Origin: Stichopus chloronotus
Lineage: Eukaryota > Echinodermata > Holothuroidea > Aspidochirotida > Stichopodidae
DNA length: 64,000 nucleotides
Reading direction: 5' to 3'
NCBI GenBank assembly: GCA_021234535.1
Contig: CM037843.1
Location: 8,988,979-9,052,978, forward strand
This document shows positions 58,321 to 64,000 of this stretch, in pieces. The position numbers and the translations under genes were made by a program. The notes beneath the pieces were generated by a model, which was not told the origin of the DNA, made no database searches, and saw nothing but the letters and a program-made list of their open reading frames with translations. Within the stretch, counting starts at the first letter, position 1; every line of letters begins with the position of its first letter.

Positions 58321-60343
58321 TGCTCATGTCAGGTGGGCCAGAAAATTTGGTGCCAAATCTGGATTGAATATATCACCAAGTATTCCTACTTGTTAAGTGG
58401 ATTTGTTTTTATCTTGTGTGGTCCTATGAATTTCCTTCTCACTGTTTAGAAGCACATTGCATGATGTAAGTGAAACCTGGTGGTATACAGGTCAGTTCAT
58501 TAAATGCTTCTTGCTACTATGTCTAAATCTTAACTTCACATACATAACATATTATCTCTGCTCTAGCTATCATGGTGACCATTACAGCTAGTGTCCCATC
58601 TTCTTTTTCCCTTGTGGGGTTAAAAATGATTATGGAAGACAAAACAGGCCTGGACATGAAAATTTTTCAAAAGGGCAATCAACTGCCCACCTAAATTTGT
58701 ATGCTCCAAAGACAGGCAATTAGTTGACCATTCATTATTTTAGGAGGGCAGTTGCGTATATTTATAAGTTCTAAACAAATTTGAATGAGCTTCAAGCATT
58801 AAAGTTTTTAATGAGACAACAGCTTTGAAAACTTGCTGGATATCTCAATCTTACATACCACTTTTATAGGAATCTCACCATTTCCTATGTGCAATAAATG
58901 ATAAAGGTTGATTCCAACTCCATTTGGGTCGGAGTCATGAGTTTGTGTTTTCAAATATTTCACAAGATGAATGTATAACATTTTGATAGAAATAATCCAC
59001 CCTGTTGAAGCATTTAAGACTTAGCTATACATTTGACAACAATTGTTTTAGACACTTTGGATGAAAAACATGTTGAAAATCTTAGGCTTGTTGCTTTACA
59101 GTGTGTGGGCTCAATTCTTATTGTGTATTTACGTACGTCAGGCAACAGGGAAAATCCCAAGCCATTGTTGAGAAAAACATCACTTAGGAGAAAATCTTTA
59201 ACTGAAAGTTTGTGAATTTAGGATTGTTAATGAAGGGTCTTTTGCACATGCCAGGTAAATATTTTTGCAGTCTACATCGTCTGGAGTATTTTGTGATACT
59301 TTCGAGGAACGATCTCGCTACCCAGCTGAACAGGGATTGCTTCAGTACAAACGGTAGACTATATTCAGAGAACAATACAGCATGGGAGATCACATGATTC
59401 TTCTTTTTGAGACTGAAATATGTTACTTTGGGGAGTCAAAAACTCAACATGAATTGTCACAATTAAAAAAAGAACTAAAACTAAAATAATTTTAGCACTA
59501 CCTTACTTTTGATGAGTCATTTTAAAATGATAGGGGTTAACATTTGGAAGAATGTTTTCAGCACAGACTTTTGCATACCAGGGAGTTCCCTTGTGACAAA
59601 TAGCAACTCCCCCAACTGTGATCGTAACACCAACTCAATGGGAGAAGTCCCTTGACAAAGTACATGTGAGGATTTATGCACACAAAAATTGCATTGGACA
59701 TGTCACAAGTTGTGATTGGCTGGTTAACATTGAACCAATCATGAAATCTTTAACATCAGTTTCTTTTATATTAATGCATGAAACCACTTGACTGCAGGCC
59801 TAGTATTGAGAATTCACTTTATAAACATTTCTAAAAGGAGTATTCATGACTTTTTGTCCATACAGCCAAGGTCTTTGTGTGTGCATAAGTGTGGGCTCTG
59901 ACACATGCTCTTTGCATTTTGTCTGGGGGCTATGCCTGGACAAAACGTCCAGGCATAGCGCCTGTTCCTTCAACTTTTGTGTTCCTTCAACTTTCGCATT
60001 ATTGTTTTAACAACAAGCAACTACCAGTACAATGTCTTCCCCCTCCCACTCTTCTGTGTGACTATGCAGTAAATGTTTTTAGGCATATGTTATTTGATAA
60101 AACTGCCCAAAATTTAAGCGAAAATGAGCAGACTTGAGTTTGTACCTATGGCTTATGTGAGAAAATTAACACATTGTATCAATCAGAAGCAACTTGAAGT
60201 GCTTTGCTGTTTGTTGATGTTTTATGAGCCTTCATTCTGAAACTTCGCTTTAATATTTTCTAAGAAAAAAGATTGTAGCTTGGTTTTTGTGTTTAAATAG
60301 AATGCACTTATAAGCAATGCCAGCTTGTAAAGCCTAAACTTAC
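58321..60343. other. Intergenic DNA
   Basis: Nothing is supported. A short perfect palindromic pair, 'ctatgcctgg' / 'ccaggcatag', lies near 59,930-59,960. Confidence 0.35.
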
Positions 60344-60489
60344 CGTTTCAACTGAAAAGAGGGTCGGTAATTACGAGAGAGACTTGCCTTCCTCTTAAGT
60401 ATTCCTCCAAGTGAAACATGCATTCTGCAAGTAACATTAGCTGAGAACTGTAGGTATGAATTTGCTGTGATGGTATTTAAAAAGGACAT
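60344..60489 (-). CDS. Weak candidate first coding exon
   Basis: A 48-codon frame from an ATG at 60,489 ends at a GTAAGT donor. The peptide (MSFLNTITANSYLQFSANVT, then CRMHVSLGGILKRKASLSRN and YRPSFQLK) has no acidic residue and many Ser and Arg, like a mitochondrial presequence. I found no second exon and recognise no family. Confidence 0.2.
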
Positions 60490-60558
60490 AGTCGGACAGC
60501 TAGTAGCGCTTCGATTGTAACCATTTTTCTCCACACTATATACTTTCATTGGCACCAA

Positions 60559-61289
60559 CAGCAGCCATTAACAAATGCTCAATAGCCAATGTTGCCATAT
60601 TGCTTTAGTAAAAGAAATCTCAGAAGCAGTTGCATGGTTTTCCAGTCAGTTTATTTCTCTTCAAGTTTGACTAATGTTTCCCTAATTATTTCTCAATTTC
60701 AATATTTCACAATTTTCCTTGATTTTTATGACATTTAATCTCAATGTCTTTGATTTTCAATTTTCTTCAGAACAATCAAATTTATCAGATTAACCATGAA
60801 TGCCTGTTGGATGGTTCTGTAAATTTTTTACCTCATACATATTGCCCTTTACTAAGAGGTTATCAGTGTGAAGCTTGCAGTAATTTTTTGAAAGGTGTGC
60901 TTCACCCATTAGTGAGGTCATAGTTTGTAGTTGGTCTCACAAAAACTTCATATCTATGCTTACAGTGGTTTAGCATTGTTATACCTACATCAGACTACAC
61001 AGCCTACACCATAGAGTATGTGACATGAGACAGTCATTGCCAAGTATGCTTAATGTTAATGCTAATGGTAGCCCTTCATTAGCTACATCTGTGAAACTGG
61101 CCTGATCACTGACACAGGCCATGATTCAAAGCCTTACATAGCGATGAGTCCCACTGTCATTGAGACTGCCAGACCAAAATGACGACCGCCACGTTTATGA
61201 TGGCTATGTTCTGAGACTGCAAATAAATGCTTGGCCTAGGAGCCATGAAATTTTAATTTCTTGCTGGCGACAGGCAAGGAATCTGCTGT
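60559..61289. other. Intergenic DNA
   Basis: AT-rich sequence. No feature is supported. Confidence 0.35.
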
Positions 61290-61935
61290 ATGTGATTGTG
61301 ATGTCATGTGTGTATGTGTCCGATCTGCTTGTTTACTTGATATCTCAACAAGGGTAACCTTGACTGATCTCATACTTCATGTGTGGGTTGGTCATACTGA
61401 GTTCGATGATCCCTATTGTTTTTGGTGGAGGTCAAATATCATTTGAATGACCTCATACTTTGTGTAGGGATTGGTCTTACTGAGTGGATGATCCCTATTG
61501 TTTTTTTGGTGGAGGTCAAAGGTCATTTGAGGTCACCAGGGGTGAAACTGTGAAAACCTTGTTTACATGATATCTCAAGGTGGGTGACCTTGACTGATCT
61601 CATACGTGGTGTGTAGGTTGTTCATAGTGAGTAGATGATCCCTACTGTTTTTTGGTGGAGGTCAAAGGACATTTAAGGGCACCAGAGGTCAAAGTATGGG
61701 TTACCTTTGCAGATCTCATACTTGGTGTATAGATGATCCCTACTGTTTTTGGTGGAAGTCAAAGGTCATTTGCGGTCACAAGAGTTCAAATCTTCAAACA
61801 CGATGTCCCTGCAGAGAACAGTTTTGGAAAAGAGTTTGTACAGAAAAGAGGAAGATCAACATTTCTCAAGAAATTGTCATGTTCTATGGAGGTCAAAGGT
61901 CACTTGAGGTCAGCAGAGGGGTCAGCTTAAGGGTG
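61290..61935 (+). repeat. AGGTCA-rich interspersed repeat, distal copy
   Basis: Five units are present, with a GT-rich opening, 'tgatatctcaa', 'ctgatctcatact', 'gatgatccctattgtttttg' and AGGTCA clusters. Perfect DR1 motifs lie at 61,513-61,525 and 61,890-61,902. The short frames over it are by-products of the repeat register. Confidence 0.85.
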
Positions 61936-64000
61936 CCTTATATGGCTCGGCTTTCAGAGACCTTTGCTCCCTGGACTCCCACCAAGATTCATGAGGCAGG
62001 ACACTCGGACCTTACCCAATGAAGGCAAGCTTTTTGTTGGGGCCTTTTGGCTCCAGGGTGAGACTCCCCTGTTTTAGATCCTGGGCAAGGTCCGTTTGTG
62101 ATTAGCACCACAGTGTACCTTAAGTTAACCTAAAGAAGGAAAGTCTGCCAAGTTGCATTGTATCAGTACAAAAGGTATTTGGTCCATGGCCCAGTTGTAA
62201 TGTGTGCAGAGCTGTTAGTAATGAAAATTGGATTTTGAATACACTGCGTAATAGAGATACCACACAGGATTGTTTCCATCAACACAAATCTGCCAACTAA
62301 TAAAAAACAAAAAAAGTGTCCCCTCCCTCACTTATTGGTCAAGTGCACCTTTATGGCATTGCATATGAGTTATTCCTACAGAGTATTGTTGTATGCATTA
62401 GGCCGGAAAGCACCTGCACACATTTTTAGTGTGTCTCAGAAGTGGAAGTAGCTTTTACTTTGTTTACAAAATTTACAATGCATCGCCCCTTATTTGGAGA
62501 CAAATTGAAAACATGAGAATTGAGAAACCGGTAATGTTGTGGAAGTTGAAAAACCACTCTCCACCCAGTGATAAGCATCTTGTCCCTTGTTCTCTGTTTT
62601 TAGATACTCTCCTTTCAGATTTAATCAGCTGTCTGATCAGGACTGACATCATTTTAGACAATTCCATGCATTCAGTGGATCCTCTTGCCACAGTGTATGA
62701 TAGCTCGTCAACCTCAAAATTCTGTCTCCAAGATTCATGTTGTCCTCAGTTTTAACTTGGAAGAAGAGACCAAGATTCCAGACAGGCGGCTTCTCGTAAC
62801 TCACTCAGAAAGTCTCCTTGCAGCCAACAAATTCTTCTTTAACTGTAAATATCTGTTAGTCAACAACAGAGTGTTGCTTTTATTGTGATGCATTTACCAA
62901 AAAAACACTTGTTTAGAGAAGAATGCTGTCTCCCCTTAATTGACTCCCCTGACAATCAATGGAGTCTGTAAAACCTTCAACTAAGAAGGCTCTCCGCATT
63001 GGTGATTGTGGACGTTGTTAATACTGAGTCTATTGTGATACTGGCTACCTCTGATTTGTGGAGAGGAATGCAGTGTTCTTGGTAGGAGAGGAATCTGGAT
63101 TGTCACTGAAACAGGGGAAGCCAGTTTCAGTTCCAGAATTGATACCTGAAGGTAAAAGATGAATAATTTGCACATTTAGCGTTGTAATCTTTGTTGACCA
63201 GGAGTCATTGTTAAAGTCTCTAAATTTAGCAAATGCAATTAATTTGCTTTTGTGAACTGCATGAGAATGCTGGATATACTGTATGTATTAAAAGGAGCAA
63301 AAGTATTTGGTCAAATTGCTCCAACAAAAAAAAATGTGTTCATATTGTGAATTTTGTAATTCTTTGTGCAAAGTGGCACTCTTAAATTAAAGTGTGTGTA
63401 TCAAAAGTATTTGTATATGTGGATGGGATGTACACTGTGTCATTATTCCTGTCAGAGCAGTGAATATAAATTCAGGCTTCCTAAGTACGGGATGACTCAA
63501 GCCAATCAATGGCTTGAGAGACTTCTGAATGTTGTTTTAGTTGTTTCTCTTTGTGTTTGTAATGCTTATAGAATACCATGATATATACCTGCATGGTGAG
63601 TGTATCTGCTCTAATTGAGAGCCTGGATATGGTTATGGGAATTTGAATTGTGGATGACACTGTTTATTGTCTGGGTGTACCCTCCAAAGTTTTCTCTACA
63701 ATGTAACGATTGACTGCCTTACCGTTGCCAATTGCGCATTTCCCAGGCATGATGTTGACTATAGCTATGTGTACGTAAAGAACTACTTCTGCATATAGCA
63801 AGTCGTGTATAACAGTTGCAGTGCTACTACATTCAATCCGAAGGTTTGTAGATGTCTACAAAAGGTAGAAAAATGCAACCTTATTTCTGATGTGAGGTTG
63901 GCTTATTTGGGTTACATTGTTATAGTGCAATGAACCAAATTATGTGACTGTCAGATACATGTGTGTAAAAAACAGGGAAGAAGAGTAAACATGAAAAAGA
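61936..64000. other. Intergenic DNA to the window end
   Basis: Several short frames exist on both strands, but none has plausible splice borders plus protein-like composition. I do not support a gene here. Confidence 0.35.

Noticed and set aside
61696..62022. 108-codon plus-strand frame
   Set aside because: It lies mostly inside the AGGTCA repeat, with the DPYCFWW peptide seen also in the neighbouring unit. No splice context or homology.
1..64000. tRNA, rRNA and CRISPR features
   Set aside because: I saw no convincing tRNA box A/box B pair, no rRNA-like stretch and no spacer-repeat array. The tandem repeats present have no unique spacers of constant length.

Overview
This is a 64 kb window of intron-rich, AT-rich animal nuclear DNA. 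Coding exons are mostly 30-460 bp with canonical GT/AG borders, separated by kilobase introns full of diverged repeats and small non-autonomous DNA transposons. The gene content and the abundance of a repeat carrying AGGTCA-type half-sites suggest a marine invertebrate deuterostome, perhaps an echinoderm or hemichordate. That placement is an inference from memory, not a database match.

Layout. (1) 1-23 kb, plus strand: a 12-exon gene for a 765-residue ankyrin-repeat protein. All exon phases join, and the spliced length of 2298 nt closes the frame exactly. Its N-terminal third is about 8 ankyrin repeats; the rest is a charged, partly coiled-coil tail that I could not assign to a named family. 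(2) 23-26.7 kb: intergenic repeats. (3) 26.8-27.2 kb, plus strand: an unrecognised 58-codon membrane-anchor ORF that ends in TGA CTA G, the stop-readthrough context known from animals. It continues in frame for 67 more codons to a consensus splice donor, and is the most unusual object in the window. (4) 27.2-40 kb: intergenic or intronic DNA with a degenerate ~500-950 bp tandem repeat. (5) 40.4-53.5 kb, minus strand: a complete protein-L-isoaspartate O-methyltransferase gene (PCMT1), every exon resolved. It appears to make two C-termini: a read-through form ending PGK, and a spliced form ending KSEL, a near match to KDEL, produced by an exon behind a very strong polypyrimidine tract. Its first exon also stays open upstream of the conserved MAWRSS start and encodes a hydrophobic segment. 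(6) 53.5-64 kb: no supported gene, repeats, and one weak candidate exon.

Functionally, PCMT1 is a protein-repair enzyme and the ankyrin protein is probably a scaffold. Nothing shows that the three genes act together. The same repeat family lies in introns of both larger genes, always in sense orientation, and carries perfect DR1 nuclear-receptor motifs.
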